A DNA stretch of 64,000 nt from Chitinophaga sp. MM2321 (GCF_964033635.1 NZ_OZ035533.1:2604001-2668000), one strand, 5' to 3'. Positions 27,502 to 37,191 are shown, numbered from the stretch's first letter. The notes: generated by a model from the letters alone, not told the origin. Translations and numbers: made by a program.

Positions 27502-28626
27502 TTACTGGTTAGCAAATAACTGGTAGATAACGATGAGGGCCAATATAATAGTGATGACCAATCCGGCAATTTTGATCCAGCTATAGGGACGGTCGCCGGT
27601 TACTTCACCGGTACAGGCATTCACTACAAAATGATAGAGCTTGCCATTGTAACGGTATGCGCTGATCCATACAGGCAGCAACAGGTATTTCAAACCGAGG
27701 TCATTATAATCTACATCATAGTTATCTATCCGCTGTTCATCGCCACCAATATCACTACAAATCTCTCCACGGATAACAGGGTCCATTCTCTTTTTGGCGA
27801 TCACCAGTCCCTGTTCTGCATTGGTTTGATACAGCTCTGCCCTGAAACCACTCAGGTAGCGGCCATCATAACCTTTGAGCTGTTCAAGATGCCAGGGCTC
27901 CAGGATCTGCGCCATTTTCAGTGGTAAAGAAGGGCTGGCAGAAACCAGTACATCGCGGAACTGATTCTCTACACTACCGGAGGCGCTATGCCACGCTGTA
28001 TGACGCACTTGTCGTGTACGCGTTTCCGTTCGGCCGTTTACTTCCTGTGTATAGGTTTCTGTGACGTAGTAATATTCGCCCCGCTGACCGCTATATTCGG
28101 TGTGGGTGTTGGTATCATAACTCCAATGGGGAATATATATGCCTTTCAGTTGCTGGGAAGAGCTGTCTTTTACTTTCTTCACCATGTCTGAAGGAGCAAA
28201 CCATAATTTCTCCATCCACTTTCGGAAATATTGTACCGCTTCATTATCTTTTACCACAAAGGGCAATACATAATGGGGTTGTAAGATAGCAGTTGTTTGT
28301 ACATGATCAATCACGAGCGGCGAAGCGCAAAAGGGGCAGGCATCTGCCGTTACGTTGGGCAACATGGTAGTAGAAGCGCCGCAACTGGTACACTTCACAA
28401 CTACCGCCTCCGATGTAGGTTGGCGGTGCTCTTGTTCGGCGGCTATAAAATCATCATACCCGAATGCGTGAATGGCCGTTGTTGCCGCTTCTTCCTCAAT
28501 CATATTTACAGTACCGCAATACTCACAGCGCAAGCTGTTGGTACCCGGCGCATAATGCAGTATAGATCCGCAGTTCTGACATTTCAGCGAGGAGACTGTC
28601 TCACTTGTTTTTTCCTCAAAAGACAT
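27502..28626 (-). CDS. Zinc-ribbon membrane protein (YdjG-like)
   Basis: The protein has 374 residues. Two zinc ribbons open it: LKCQNCGSILHYAPG with RCEYCGTVN (about 14-41), and VKCTSCGASTTMLP with ACPFCASPLV (about 77-105). A mixed alpha/beta domain follows (YIPHWSYDTNTHTEYSGQRG), then one C-terminal membrane helix (IAGLVITIILALIVIYQLF). The order resembles Bacillus YdjG, which works with the SPFH protein YdjI and a PspA homologue in membrane stress. The SPFH/GYF gene directly upstream on the same strand supports this. No enzymatic activity is predicted. Confidence 0.8.
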   Translation of the reverse strand: MSFEEKTSETVSSLKCQNCGSILHYAPGTNSLRCEYCGTVNMIEEEAATTAIHAFGYDDFIAAEQEHRQPTSEAVVVKCTSCGASTTMLPNVTADACPFCASPLVIDHVQTTAILQPHYVLPFVVKDNEAVQYFRKWMEKLWFAPSDMVKKVKDSSSQQLKGIYIPHWSYDTNTHTEYSGQRGEYYYVTETYTQEVNGRTETRTRQVRHTAWHSASGSVENQFRDVLVSASPSLPLKMAQILEPWHLEQLKGYDGRYLSGFRAELYQTNAEQGLVIAKKRMDPVIRGEICSDIGGDEQRIDNYDVDYNDLGLKYLLLPVWISAYRYNGKLYHFVVNACTGEVTGDRPYSWIKIAGLVITIILALIVIYQLFANQ

Positions 28627-28672
28627 AGGACCAGTAATAATTGGAATTTTTTATTTACTTATTTTTTTATTT

Positions 28673-28717
28673 AATAATTACGGATGATAGATCTATTATC
28701 CATCATCCGTAATTATT
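28673..28717 (-). terminator. Hairpin between the SPFH and zinc-ribbon genes
   Basis: Arms 28673-28688 and 28702-28717 are exact 16-bp reverse complements (AATAATTACGGATGAT). It follows the SPFH stop and precedes the zinc-ribbon start at 28626, so it may terminate or attenuate read-through. Confidence 0.75.
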
Positions 28718-28737
28718 TTTAATCCGGGTATATCTTT

Positions 28738-29862
28738 TTATGGCAATGGTGGCGGAATGGTGGCTAAAACAGGCGCCAGTTCAGGCACGGCTGAAGCAGC
28801 CGCCCAGGCAGCCATCCCATTTTTCCAGACGAGTGTTTGCGCCTGCAAACTACCACCAACTGCGAGTTGACGAAGTTGCTCCAGGTCATAAGGGCCGGTT
28901 TGTTTGCCTTCTACAGCTACAAAAAATGCGGCGGTAGGTGGCAAAGGTGGCGGTGCTCCGGCGCCTGCTCCTGCGGCAGGATTTGCGGGATTGTTCTGAT
29001 TATTCTGGAATACATTGCCTACCTGTCCCATCATCGCAGCGCCCATGCCCGCACCCAAACCGGCAGCAGCCAATCCGCCACCAGCAGTGTTTTCAGCGGC
29101 TTTTTCCATCGCATTGGCGGCCTGGAACTGTGCATAAGCGCCCAGGTTGCCTACGATCCCCATGCTACTACGTTTATCCAGCGCAGCTTCCACTTCAGGT
29201 GGCAGGGAAATATTTTCGATGAGGAACTTAGTAAGATCCAGTCCCAGCTCATTAAATTCAGGTCTTATTTTTTCTGTGATGAGCAAGGATACTTCATCAT
29301 ATTTTGCGGCCAGGTCCAGTACAGGAATCTGTGCTTCTGCAATAGCATCCATACCACGGGATACCGCGAGGTTGCGCAATTGCTCATTGATACCATCTAC
29401 CGTGTATTCGGGGTTGGTGGCCGCTATTTCTTTCAGGAACAGTGCTCCATCTTTTACGCGGAATGCATAGCTACCAAAAGCACGCAGCCGCAATGGGCCA
29501 AATTCTGCATCGCGCAGCATCACCGGGTTTTTGGTACCCCATTTCTGATTGGTGAACTGCCGCATGCTGACAAAAAATATATCTGCCTTAAAAGGGCTAT
29601 TAAAACCATATTTCCATCCCTGTAAGGTTGTTAATATGGGCATATTCTGCGTAGTAAGTGTGTACATGCCGGGTTGAAACACATCGGCAATTTTACCTTC
29701 ATTCATAAAAACAGCTACCTGCGACTCACGTACGGTGAGCTTGGCATTCATTTTTATTTCATTCTGGTAACGGGGAAACTTCCACACAATGGTGTCTGCG
29801 GACGGATCTGTCCACTCAATAATGTCAATAAATTCATTCCGGAGTTTATCAAATATTCCCAT
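28738..29862 (-). CDS. SPFH-domain protein with C-terminal GYF_2 domain (YdjI-like)
   Basis: The protein has 374 residues. Residues about 1-235 form an SPFH/virion-core-like domain (TDPSADTIVWKFPRYQNEIK, QVAVFMNEGKIADVFQPGMY). A Gly/Ala/Pro-rich linker follows (AAGLGAGMGAAMMGQ, AGAPPPLPPT), then a GYF_2 domain (FFVAVEGKQTGPYDLEQLRQ, about 310-360). It matches Bacillus YdjI, a soluble SPFH protein recruited to membranes by YdjG/YdjH in a PspA stress pathway. Its neighbour is a YdjG-like protein. No PspA homologue is visible here. Confidence 0.85.
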   Translation of the reverse strand: MGIFDKLRNEFIDIIEWTDPSADTIVWKFPRYQNEIKMNAKLTVRESQVAVFMNEGKIADVFQPGMYTLTTQNMPILTTLQGWKYGFNSPFKADIFFVSMRQFTNQKWGTKNPVMLRDAEFGPLRLRAFGSYAFRVKDGALFLKEIAATNPEYTVDGINEQLRNLAVSRGMDAIAEAQIPVLDLAAKYDEVSLLITEKIRPEFNELGLDLTKFLIENISLPPEVEAALDKRSSMGIVGNLGAYAQFQAANAMEKAAENTAGGGLAAAGLGAGMGAAMMGQVGNVFQNNQNNPANPAAGAGAGAPPPLPPTAAFFVAVEGKQTGPYDLEQLRQLAVGGSLQAQTLVWKNGMAAWAAASAVPELAPVLATIPPPLP

Positions 29863-29933
29863 AATAACAGGTGTTTTTTAAGGTCACTGTCAAATTTATA
29901 GAAATATTCATTCGAAATGATAATAATGAAATG

Positions 29934-31994
29934 TTATAATTTGAGCAATCTTGCATTGATCGCAACAATGACGGTGCTAACTGTCATCAGGGCTGCACCT
30001 GCGGCAGGACTCAGCAATATCCCCCAGTGATAGAGCACACCGGCGGCAAGCGGCATCGTAATGAGGTTGTAGCCTGTTGCCCAGGCGAGGTTCTGTATCA
30101 TTTTGCGATAGGTGGCCTTTCCAAACCGGATGAGGCTTACAATGTCTTCGGGGTTGCTGTTGACCAGCACGATACCGGCTGTTTCAGCGGCGATATCTGA
30201 TCCTGATCCGATGGCGATACCCACGTCTGCTTGTGCCAACGCAGGCGCATCGTTGATCCCGTCGCCGGTCATTGCCACAAACTCTCCTTGCGACTGTAAC
30301 CGTTTAATTTCTTCCAGCTTCTGATGTGGTAATACGCCTGCAATAAATTTATCGAGTTGCAATTCTTTGGCTACGGCGGCCGCTACTTTTTCGTTGTCGC
30401 CTGTCAGCAATACCGTGTTTATCTGTTCTTTGCGGAGCGCCTGAACAGCCTCGGCGGATTCGGGACGCAGTTCATCCGCCAGCAAAATATAACCCGCAGG
30501 TGTATTGTTGATGATGACATAAGATAAAGTACCGGTACCATCCTGTTGTGGAAGATCATGGAGATGATAATGTTCCTGTGCGTATGCAGGACTTACCACC
30601 ATCACTGTTTTGCCGTTTACCTGCGCGCTGATACCTTTTCCTGTCATTGCCTGCATCTCAGTAGCGGCAGGTATTTCCAGTTGCATTGCATGCGCTTTGC
30701 TTATAATACCGGTGGCAATGGGATGCTCCGATTGTTGTTCTACTGCTGCTGCCAGGACCAGGATATCGTTGGCGGTGAAGGCTTTGTCGAGTGTTTCCAT
30801 TTTTACAACCTGGAATTTACCGACGGTGAGGGTCCCTGTTTTATCAAACACCAGGGTGGTGATCTTCCGGGCGTTTTCAAAATCGGTCCTGTTTTTAATC
30901 AGGAGTCCGTGTTTTGCTGCTACGGTGGTAGATCTTGCCACCACCAGCGGTACCGCCAGTCCGAGGGCGTGCGGGCAACAGATGACAATAACAGTGACCA
31001 TCCTTTCCATGGCAAAAGAAAGCGACTGTCCATCAATGCGCCAGTATAAAAATGTGCTGACACCCGCTACGATGGCAATAATGGTGAGCCAGCGCGCCGC
31101 TTTGTCTGCCAGTAATTGTGTTTTGGATTTCGCCTGCTGTGCATCGTTTACCAGTTTAATTACCTGTGACAGATAAGAAGATGCCGCGTTGTGGGAAACG
31201 GTTACTTTCAGGGCGTTGTTACCATTGAGGGCGCCGGCGATTACTTTGTCGTCCTTGGTTTTTTGTACGGGTTTAGACTCCCCGGTGAGCATAGATTCAT
31301 CGAGGTAGCTACTGCCGTCGAGGATGACCCCATCGGCGGCCACCTTCTCCCCTGGCTTGATCAGGATCACCTGACCGGGTTGCAATGATGCTGTTTGTAC
31401 CTCTTTTATATGGTTACCTTCTACAAGATGGGCTTCTGTAGGCATCAGTTGTACCAGCAGTTCCAGCTCACGGGAGGCACCGGCTACCGACTTCATTTCT
31501 ATCCAGTGTCCCAGCAGCATAATGAGGATCAGCGTGGCCAGTTCCCAGAAAAAATCCATCCCTTCCAGTCCGAATAACGTAGCCACGCTGTACACAAAAG
31601 CTACGGTGATGGCGAAACCGATTAAAGTCATCATGCCCGGATTTTTCGTGCGCATTTCCTGCCACCAGCCGGTGAGGAATGGCCATCCTCCATAAAAAAA
31701 GATAACAGCAGATAAGGCCGTGAGCACATATTTATCGCCGGTAAAAGTAAGCTGCAACCCCAGCCATTGCTGGATCATGCGGGATAAAAGCATGACGGGT
31801 ACTGTAAGCACCAGCACCACATAAAATCTTTTCCGGAAATCGTTGATCATGGCATGGTGATCATGCCCGCCATGGCTTGCGTGCGCCTGGCCATCCGTTG
31901 CATGATGATGCGAACCAGCGCCCGTGTCATCAGGTGGCGTCCGATCATGATGATCATGATCTATGTGCATATGCATGTGCTGATGATCTTCCAT
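29934..31994 (-). CDS. copB: CopB-type copper-exporting P1B-ATPase
   Basis: At 686 residues it has the IB-type layout. The cytosolic N terminus is very His-rich (HMHMHIDHDHHD and HGGHDHH) instead of having Cys metal-binding domains. Key motifs are TGES (about 231), the membrane ion-binding CPHALGLAVPL (CPH, typical of CopB; about 341), phosphorylation DKTGTLT (about 385), SEHPIATGI and GDGINDAPALAQADVG. CopB proteins export Cu, and sometimes Ag, from the cytoplasm. No copper chaperone, regulator or RND efflux gene is adjacent, so this gene appears isolated. Confidence 0.9.
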   Translation of the reverse strand: MEDHQHMHMHIDHDHHDRTPPDDTGAGSHHHATDGQAHASHGGHDHHAMINDFRKRFYVVLVLTVPVMLLSRMIQQWLGLQLTFTGDKYVLTALSAVIFFYGGWPFLTGWWQEMRTKNPGMMTLIGFAITVAFVYSVATLFGLEGMDFFWELATLILIMLLGHWIEMKSVAGASRELELLVQLMPTEAHLVEGNHIKEVQTASLQPGQVILIKPGEKVAADGVILDGSSYLDESMLTGESKPVQKTKDDKVIAGALNGNNALKVTVSHNAASSYLSQVIKLVNDAQQAKSKTQLLADKAARWLTIIAIVAGVSTFLYWRIDGQSLSFAMERMVTVIVICCPHALGLAVPLVVARSTTVAAKHGLLIKNRTDFENARKITTLVFDKTGTLTVGKFQVVKMETLDKAFTANDILVLAAAVEQQSEHPIATGIISKAHAMQLEIPAATEMQAMTGKGISAQVNGKTVMVVSPAYAQEHYHLHDLPQQDGTGTLSYVIINNTPAGYILLADELRPESAEAVQALRKEQINTVLLTGDNEKVAAAVAKELQLDKFIAGVLPHQKLEEIKRLQSQGEFVAMTGDGINDAPALAQADVGIAIGSGSDIAAETAGIVLVNSNPEDIVSLIRFGKATYRKMIQNLAWATGYNLITMPLAAGVLYHWGILLSPAAGAALMTVSTVIVAINARLLKL

Positions 31995-32120
31995 ATGACA
32001 ACCGGTTTTAGATATTACAACGCTACTGATTAATTGTTGTAAAGATGCCGATTTTATGCCAGGAAGATTTACATGATCCGGAGAGAAATTTATAAGATTT
32101 GATACTGGAGATACAATTCG

Positions 32121-32969
32121 TTATTTCACGATGTGTTGCAACCAGGTAGCGGCTAAACCGGGCCACGCTTCGCCGGCAGCATTACCAGGGCGCAGGCCGT
32201 AACCGTGACCACCTTTGTTGTAAAAATGTAGTTCCACCGGTACTTTGGCATCGCGGAGCGCACCTGCCATTACCAGGGCACTGTTGCCATAAGGATCATC
32301 GGCGGTAGCGAAGAGGAACATGGGTGGTGTGTTGCTGTCTGTTGTCAGTTCCGGTGTAAGGCTGCGGGCCTCTCCTCTATCCAGGTAAGCAGGATAAATG
32401 AGCATGCCAAAAGCCGGGCGTGCTGACAATGAATCTGCTTTGTCTACCGGCGTGTAGGTGTTAACGTTAGACCGGGTCGCAGCCCTGGCGGTTAAGCTAC
32501 CACCGGCGGAAAAGCCCATCATGCCTACCTTTTCAGGGTTCAGCCCCAAAGAGGCAGCGCGGCTGCGCACGATCCTGATAGCCCGTTGCGCATCCTGCAA
32601 TGCACCAACCTCGTTTTTCGGCACACGATACTGGAGCACAAAGGCGGTATAACCCAGTTTATTGAGCCAGGCAGCTATTTCATAACCTTCCAGGTTAATG
32701 GCGAGGATACTGTAGCCACCACCGGGGCATATGATGACGCTGGCGCCTGTATTATTTTTTGCGGTAGCGGGGAATATTTCCAGTACCGGGTCTGTTACAT
32801 CTGTAAGACGCGTTACATTATTACTGGCATCCGGAGCCACCTTTGCTGCGTGCCTGGCAGCGGTTTCACCCGGAACAGTACCCGGCCACAAATGAATCTG
32901 TTGCTTTTGCTGTGCGGTTACATTTGTAGTTAATCCTATCATCATACACAAAATAAGAAGCTGCTTCAT
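32121..32969 (-). CDS. Secreted alpha/beta hydrolase, BD-FAE/acetylxylan-esterase-like
   Basis: This protein of about 282 residues has a signal peptide ending TNVTAQ. The core reads HLWPGTVPGE, then IICPGGGYSILA (oxyanion loop), nucleophile elbow MGFSAGGSLTA (Ser near 150), Asp in ATADDPYG and His in GGHGYGLRPG. These are features of the prolyl-oligopeptidase-like esterase group that deacetylates or deferuloylates plant polysaccharides. I start at ATG 32969; the frame runs 24 codons further upstream. It follows an SGNH hydrolase gene on the same strand, with a hairpin between them. Confidence 0.87.
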   Translation of the reverse strand: MKQLLILCMMIGLTTNVTAQQKQQIHLWPGTVPGETAARHAAKVAPDASNNVTRLTDVTDPVLEIFPATAKNNTGASVIICPGGGYSILAINLEGYEIAAWLNKLGYTAFVLQYRVPKNEVGALQDAQRAIRIVRSRAASLGLNPEKVGMMGFSAGGSLTARAATRSNVNTYTPVDKADSLSARPAFGMLIYPAYLDRGEARSLTPELTTDSNTPPMFLFATADDPYGNSALVMAGALRDAKVPVELHFYNKGGHGYGLRPGNAAGEAWPGLAATWLQHIVK

Positions 32970-33017
32970 AATGGGAACTGGAATTAAACGGGTTGCGCTG
33001 GTGAAATGATTTATAAT

Positions 33018-33061
33018 GATGAAAGGATAAGCCAGCGTCAATCCTGGTTTATCCTTTCATC
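33018..33061 (-). terminator. Hairpin downstream of the SGNH hydrolase gene
   Basis: Positions 33018-33035 pair with 33044-33061 over 18 bp, including one G-T pair, around an 8-base loop. It lies between the SGNH hydrolase stop and the esterase start on the minus strand. Confidence 0.75.
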
Positions 33062-33072
33062 CTTTAATGTTA

Positions 33073-33828
33073 TTATTTAATACACTGCATCCATGCTTCT
33101 GCCATCAGCTGAGCACCGGCAACACTTGGATGAACGCCATCACCGGTCCAGTAAGCGCCGGGGGCAGCTTGTTGTGCTTTATTAAAAACAGCCTGGTACG
33201 GAATGAAGGCTGCCTTATATTTATCGGCTAGTTCACGCGCAGCAACGCGGTATTCATCAAATGCAGGGTACCATTTTGCATCCACGGCTTTAACGCCGGT
33301 AACCGCAAACGGTTCACCGATGATCAGTTGTACATCGGGTAAGCGTTGTTTGGTACGATCCAATAATTTTTCGTAGTCATCGCGGTACGTTTTAATAGTG
33401 CCTTTGTAGTTACCGGTGAGGGTATGCCAGAAGTCATTTACACCAACGAGGATACCCAATACATCCGGTTTCATATCCAGGCATTCGGCATCCCAGCGGT
33501 CAGCAAGCTGGTATACTTTATTGCCGCTGATACCTTTATTATAAAAGCGCAGGTTTTTGTCTGCATGTTTCAAAAGAAGGCCCGAAGCAGCCATCAGGGC
33601 ATACCCGGTGCCGAGTGCACCCACATTGTTAGGGTCGTTATTTTCCCGCTTGCGGCCGGCATCGGTGATAGAATCTCCCTGAAACAGGACCATGCCCTCT
33701 TTTTTCAGGGTTACTTTCTTTGTTTTTTCCGCTGCTACGGCTGCGGACACGATATCAGGAATGCTAAGTGCCGCAATGCTGCCAAGGGACACATTCCTTA
33801 AAAAGTTACGACGGTTTGAATTATTCAT
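33073..33828 (-). CDS. SGNH/GDSL hydrolase with Tat-like signal
   Basis: The protein has 251 residues. The four SGNH blocks are visible: FQGDSITDAG (block I Ser near 50), NKGISGNKVYQLADRW (block II Gly), LVGVNDFWH (block III Asn), and DGVHPSVAGAQLM (block V Asp and His). The N terminus (NNSNRRNFLRNVSLGS) has a twin-Arg-like motif before a hydrophobic stretch, so export by the Tat pathway is likely. Relatives are acetylesterases or rhamnogalacturonan acetylesterases acting on plant glycans. The downstream esterase may be functionally related. Confidence 0.88.
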   Translation of the reverse strand: MNNSNRRNFLRNVSLGSIAALSIPDIVSAAVAAEKTKKVTLKKEGMVLFQGDSITDAGRKRENNDPNNVGALGTGYALMAASGLLLKHADKNLRFYNKGISGNKVYQLADRWDAECLDMKPDVLGILVGVNDFWHTLTGNYKGTIKTYRDDYEKLLDRTKQRLPDVQLIIGEPFAVTGVKAVDAKWYPAFDEYRVAARELADKYKAAFIPYQAVFNKAQQAAPGAYWTGDGVHPSVAGAQLMAEAWMQCIK

Positions 33829-33908
33829 AACGGATGTTTAGTTGAGTTACGGTGATGGGCGTACGCCACATAGAAACCATTAAATCTATAAAAAAGATTT
33901 TAATTTTT

Positions 33909-35267
33909 CTATACAAATGCACTGGAGCCCGTAATGGCTCTGCCTACGATGAGCGAGTTGATTTCCTTGGTGCCTTCATAAGAATAAATGGCTTCCGCAT
34001 CCGCTACAAAACGAGCTACATTGTATTGCAACAGGATACCGTTGCCGCCCATCACTTCCCTTGCGCGGCTTACCACATCGCGGGTACGCAAAGTGCAGAA
34101 CACTTTTGCCAGCGATGCATGTTCGTCTTTCAGCGCGCCTTCATCCTGTAATTCAGACAGGCGGAATACCATGGTTTGCATGGCGGTGAGATTCGACAGC
34201 ATTTCCACCAGGTGTCCCTGGATCAACTGGAAGGATGCAATAGGTTTTCCGAATTGCTCACGGGTACGGGTATATGCCAGCGCATTTTCGTAGGCGCCCC
34301 TTGCACAGCCCACTGCTTCCCAGGCCACACTGGCCCGGGTCATGCGCAGTACACGGCTGGTATCTTTAAAGTTATTGGCACGCTGCAACCGGTCGGATTC
34401 CGCGATACGGCAATCTTTCAATGTGATCAACCCATTCTGAACAATACGCAGGGCCATTTTATCATGCATCTTTTCTACGCTGAAGCCGGGCGTATCCTTT
34501 CTGAGCAGAAATCCTTTTACCTGGCTATCATCCAGGTCTCTTGCCCAGATAACGATCACGTCAGCAAAAGTGGCATTACCGATCCATTTCTTTTGCCCGT
34601 TTAAAATCCAGGTATCGCCTTCACGTTTAGCCGTAGTGGTTAGTCCGCCTGCGGCGCCGGAACCCACTTCAGGTTCAGTAAGACCAAAAGCGCCGATCGT
34701 TTTGAGTTGCTGCATACCTGGTAGCCATTCATCTTTCTGTGCTTCGGAACCCAACATATAGATAGAACCCATTGCCAGCCCACTTTGCACACCAAAGAAA
34801 GTAGCCACAGAAGCATCTACCCTGGCCATTTCCATGGCAATGATCCCTTCCATCAGATAGGACCTGTTTGGACAACCATAACCATCATATGTAACGCCGC
34901 AGATATTCAGTTCGGCAAATTTGGGGATGATTTCAAAAGGGAATTCTGCTTTCAGCCAGTATTCATTCACGATAGGCTTGATTTCCTTTTCCATAAAAGC
35001 CCGCACTTTCAGTTGCAAGGCCCTGTCTTCCGGGCTGAGTCTTCCGGCCAGGTCGTAAAAATCGCCATCAATGGGTGGTAGTTGTTTCTTGCTGCCCCTG
35101 CTGCTCAACATCTTCATTAAACCATTCAACTGGTTTTCATCCATCTGGGCTACCGATTTCATCACCTGGGAGAGATCTACCTTTTCAGACAGCTTCCCCA
35201 GCATTTTAAAATCAATGCTCTTCAGCAAGTGGTAAGTACTTTTCAGTTTTGAGAACGTTCCGGACAT
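33909..35267 (-). CDS. Acyl-CoA dehydrogenase (glutaryl-CoA dehydrogenase-like)
   Basis: This FAD enzyme of about 452 residues has the standard N-terminal helical domain, a middle beta domain (GLTEPEVGSGAAGGLTTTA) and a C-terminal helical domain (YTRTREQFGKPIASFQLIQG). The catalytic Glu is in EAIYSYEGTKEINSLIVGR near the end. It fits the glutaryl-CoA dehydrogenase / plant short-chain oxidase branch; the exact acyl substrate is uncertain. The first 60 residues (LLKSIDFKMLGKLSEKVDLS) look like an extra helical extension. I start at ATG 35267, which avoids overlap with the upstream peptidase gene. Confidence 0.9.
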   Translation of the reverse strand: MSGTFSKLKSTYHLLKSIDFKMLGKLSEKVDLSQVMKSVAQMDENQLNGLMKMLSSRGSKKQLPPIDGDFYDLAGRLSPEDRALQLKVRAFMEKEIKPIVNEYWLKAEFPFEIIPKFAELNICGVTYDGYGCPNRSYLMEGIIAMEMARVDASVATFFGVQSGLAMGSIYMLGSEAQKDEWLPGMQQLKTIGAFGLTEPEVGSGAAGGLTTTAKREGDTWILNGQKKWIGNATFADVIVIWARDLDDSQVKGFLLRKDTPGFSVEKMHDKMALRIVQNGLITLKDCRIAESDRLQRANNFKDTSRVLRMTRASVAWEAVGCARGAYENALAYTRTREQFGKPIASFQLIQGHLVEMLSNLTAMQTMVFRLSELQDEGALKDEHASLAKVFCTLRTRDVVSRAREVMGGNGILLQYNVARFVADAEAIYSYEGTKEINSLIVGRAITGSSAFV

Positions 35268-35331
35268 ACTGCATGGTTTTGCATAAAAATACGATTTTAG
35301 TGCGTAGCATGCCCCGCAGTCAATTACGCTA

Positions 35332-37191
35332 TCACATGATGCGGACGTTATCACTTTTATCTGTATCCGCCACCCACGTACTTCCCAGTGTTATTTTTTT
35401 TATTTTTTTGGGAGATGAAAAAGCGAGTGAAACAGTTTTGTTTCCTTTGATCCAGCAATCGACACTCCGGTGTAACAGCAACGTGGTATTATCTGTAAAC
35501 AGTACCGTAACGTCTACCGGTACGGGTTTGCTGCCTTTGGAGATGATCTCTATGCTGCAACGTTTCCTTTTTTGGGTGACGTTTTTTATACCCAGGTCGG
35601 GATAGCCATCCTCAAAGAACCATCGTTTCCAGAACCAGTTGAGGTCCTTGCCGGAGCCGGTATTCATACAATTAAAGAAGTCGTAAGGCTGCGGATGTTT
35701 GCCCTTCCATTGCGCGATATAGTAATGCAATGCTTTCAGGAACAGGCTGTCGCCCAGCATATCTTTCACATACAGGTAACCCAATGCAGGCTTCGGATAC
35801 GAGCTGGTCATATAAGCATCTGTAAGCTGGTTGGAAGGTGTCATTACCGGCAGGTCCTGTAATTTTCCGGCGATCATGTTGTAACTGGGTATGCCGTAGT
35901 CATCAACGATGGTACTGTCTATCATGGGTGAGATGAGCCACTCTCCTATGGTTGCCCACCCTTCATCCATCCAGGCATACAGTGTTTCATTGGTGCCCAT
36001 ATAAAATGGAAACATGGTATGAAATATTTCATGATCGGTGAGTTGGATGGTAGCGGATTTGGTGGGTAGTGGGTTGTCATTCACCATCATTGGGTATTCC
36101 ATCTGATCCAGGCCGTCGAATACCGTAATGTGGCTGTAAGGGAAAGGCCATTTCGGGAAAACATGACTCATTTTATCTACTGTAGCACGCGCGTATGTAA
36201 TCACGTCAAAGAAGTCGGCATGCGCCGGATTAAAGGCCACATCCACACGGCTGCGTCTTTTGGTGACAGGGTCTACTTCCACACTGGTGGCGTGCCATTG
36301 GTAATGATTACTTAGTGCGAAAGCAAAGTCAGTTACATTGTCCGCTTCAAAGCGCCAGGTATTGACGTCCTTATTCATCGTGATGTTACCACCAAGCAGA
36401 TCGGTGCTGTCTATTATGGTGATCATGCTGTTGCTTTGCTCCGCTTCGGCTATGCGGCGGCGGTATTTCTCGGCGTATACCTCTTCCATATTCTTCATAT
36501 CGCCGGTTGCCCATACCTGGTAGTTACCCGGTACGGTAATGGCTACCCGGAAATCGCTGAAGTCGTTGTAAAATTCTGTGAGGCCGTTGTATGGCAACCT
36601 GTCCCATCCGTCTATATCATCGTACACGGCTATACGGGGAAAGAAATAAGCTATAAAATAGGCGCCGCTGTCTACAGCCCCCGTGCGGATATGCGAGTTT
36701 TCATTGAGGGTGTAGGAGAAATCCAGGCTGAGTGTTGTTTGTTGTCCGGGATACAGCTCCGGGATACCCATGGGCATGTTGGTGCCGCTGATCCGCTGCG
36801 GCAGGACCTGGTTCTTTCCATTAACCTGCATATTGCTGATCGTAACACCATCGCCAAGATCCGCTGCGGCCACTGCCATAGCGCGGTTGGCTGTCAGTTG
36901 ATAGAGATTTGGAAACAATTTCAGGTTGAGCTCTCTCAGGGTATCGGGACTATTATTGGTATATATAATCTTTTCGGAGCCGGCCACCTTATTGGTATGC
37001 GGATCGAAGGTTACCCGGATATCGTAACCGGCTTTATTCTGCCAGTAGGCGGTTCCGGGTGCACCGTGCTGGCTGCGGGTATTTTTAGTGTACGCCTGTT
37101 TGATATTCAAAGGCATGTAGAGAGACGTTTGTGCCAGCCCTTGCCGGACTCCCGTTATCAACAGGAAAAAAAGAAAGTACTTCATCTTCAT
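35332..37191 (-). CDS. M1 family zinc metallopeptidase, secreted
   Basis: This protein of 619 residues has a signal peptide ending QGLAQ. The zinc site HEIFH (about 385) followed after 18 residues by the Glu of MDEGWATIGEW gives the M1 gluzincin consensus HExxH-x18-E. A GxMEN-like exopeptidase loop reads DGLDQMEYPMM. The N-terminal domain (KVAGSEKIIYTNNSPDTL) is the usual M1 beta domain. It is probably a periplasmic or surface aminopeptidase. It lies 56 bases before the small lipoprotein gene's stop, on the same strand. Confidence 0.9.
   Translation of the reverse strand: MKMKYFLFFLLITGVRQGLAQTSLYMPLNIKQAYTKNTRSQHGAPGTAYWQNKAGYDIRVTFDPHTNKVAGSEKIIYTNNSPDTLRELNLKLFPNLYQLTANRAMAVAAADLGDGVTISNMQVNGKNQVLPQRISGTNMPMGIPELYPGQQTTLSLDFSYTLNENSHIRTGAVDSGAYFIAYFFPRIAVYDDIDGWDRLPYNGLTEFYNDFSDFRVAITVPGNYQVWATGDMKNMEEVYAEKYRRRIAEAEQSNSMITIIDSTDLLGGNITMNKDVNTWRFEADNVTDFAFALSNHYQWHATSVEVDPVTKRRSRVDVAFNPAHADFFDVITYARATVDKMSHVFPKWPFPYSHITVFDGLDQMEYPMMVNDNPLPTKSATIQLTDHEIFHTMFPFYMGTNETLYAWMDEGWATIGEWLISPMIDSTIVDDYGIPSYNMIAGKLQDLPVMTPSNQLTDAYMTSSYPKPALGYLYVKDMLGDSLFLKALHYYIAQWKGKHPQPYDFFNCMNTGSGKDLNWFWKRWFFEDGYPDLGIKNVTQKRKRCSIEIISKGSKPVPVDVTVLFTDNTTLLLHRSVDCWIKGNKTVSLAFSSPKKIKKITLGSTWVADTDKSDNVRIM

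Noticed and set aside
28837..29625. Plus-strand open frame of 262 codons inside the SPFH gene
   Set aside because: Antisense shadow of a strong gene; no domain or plausible start context.
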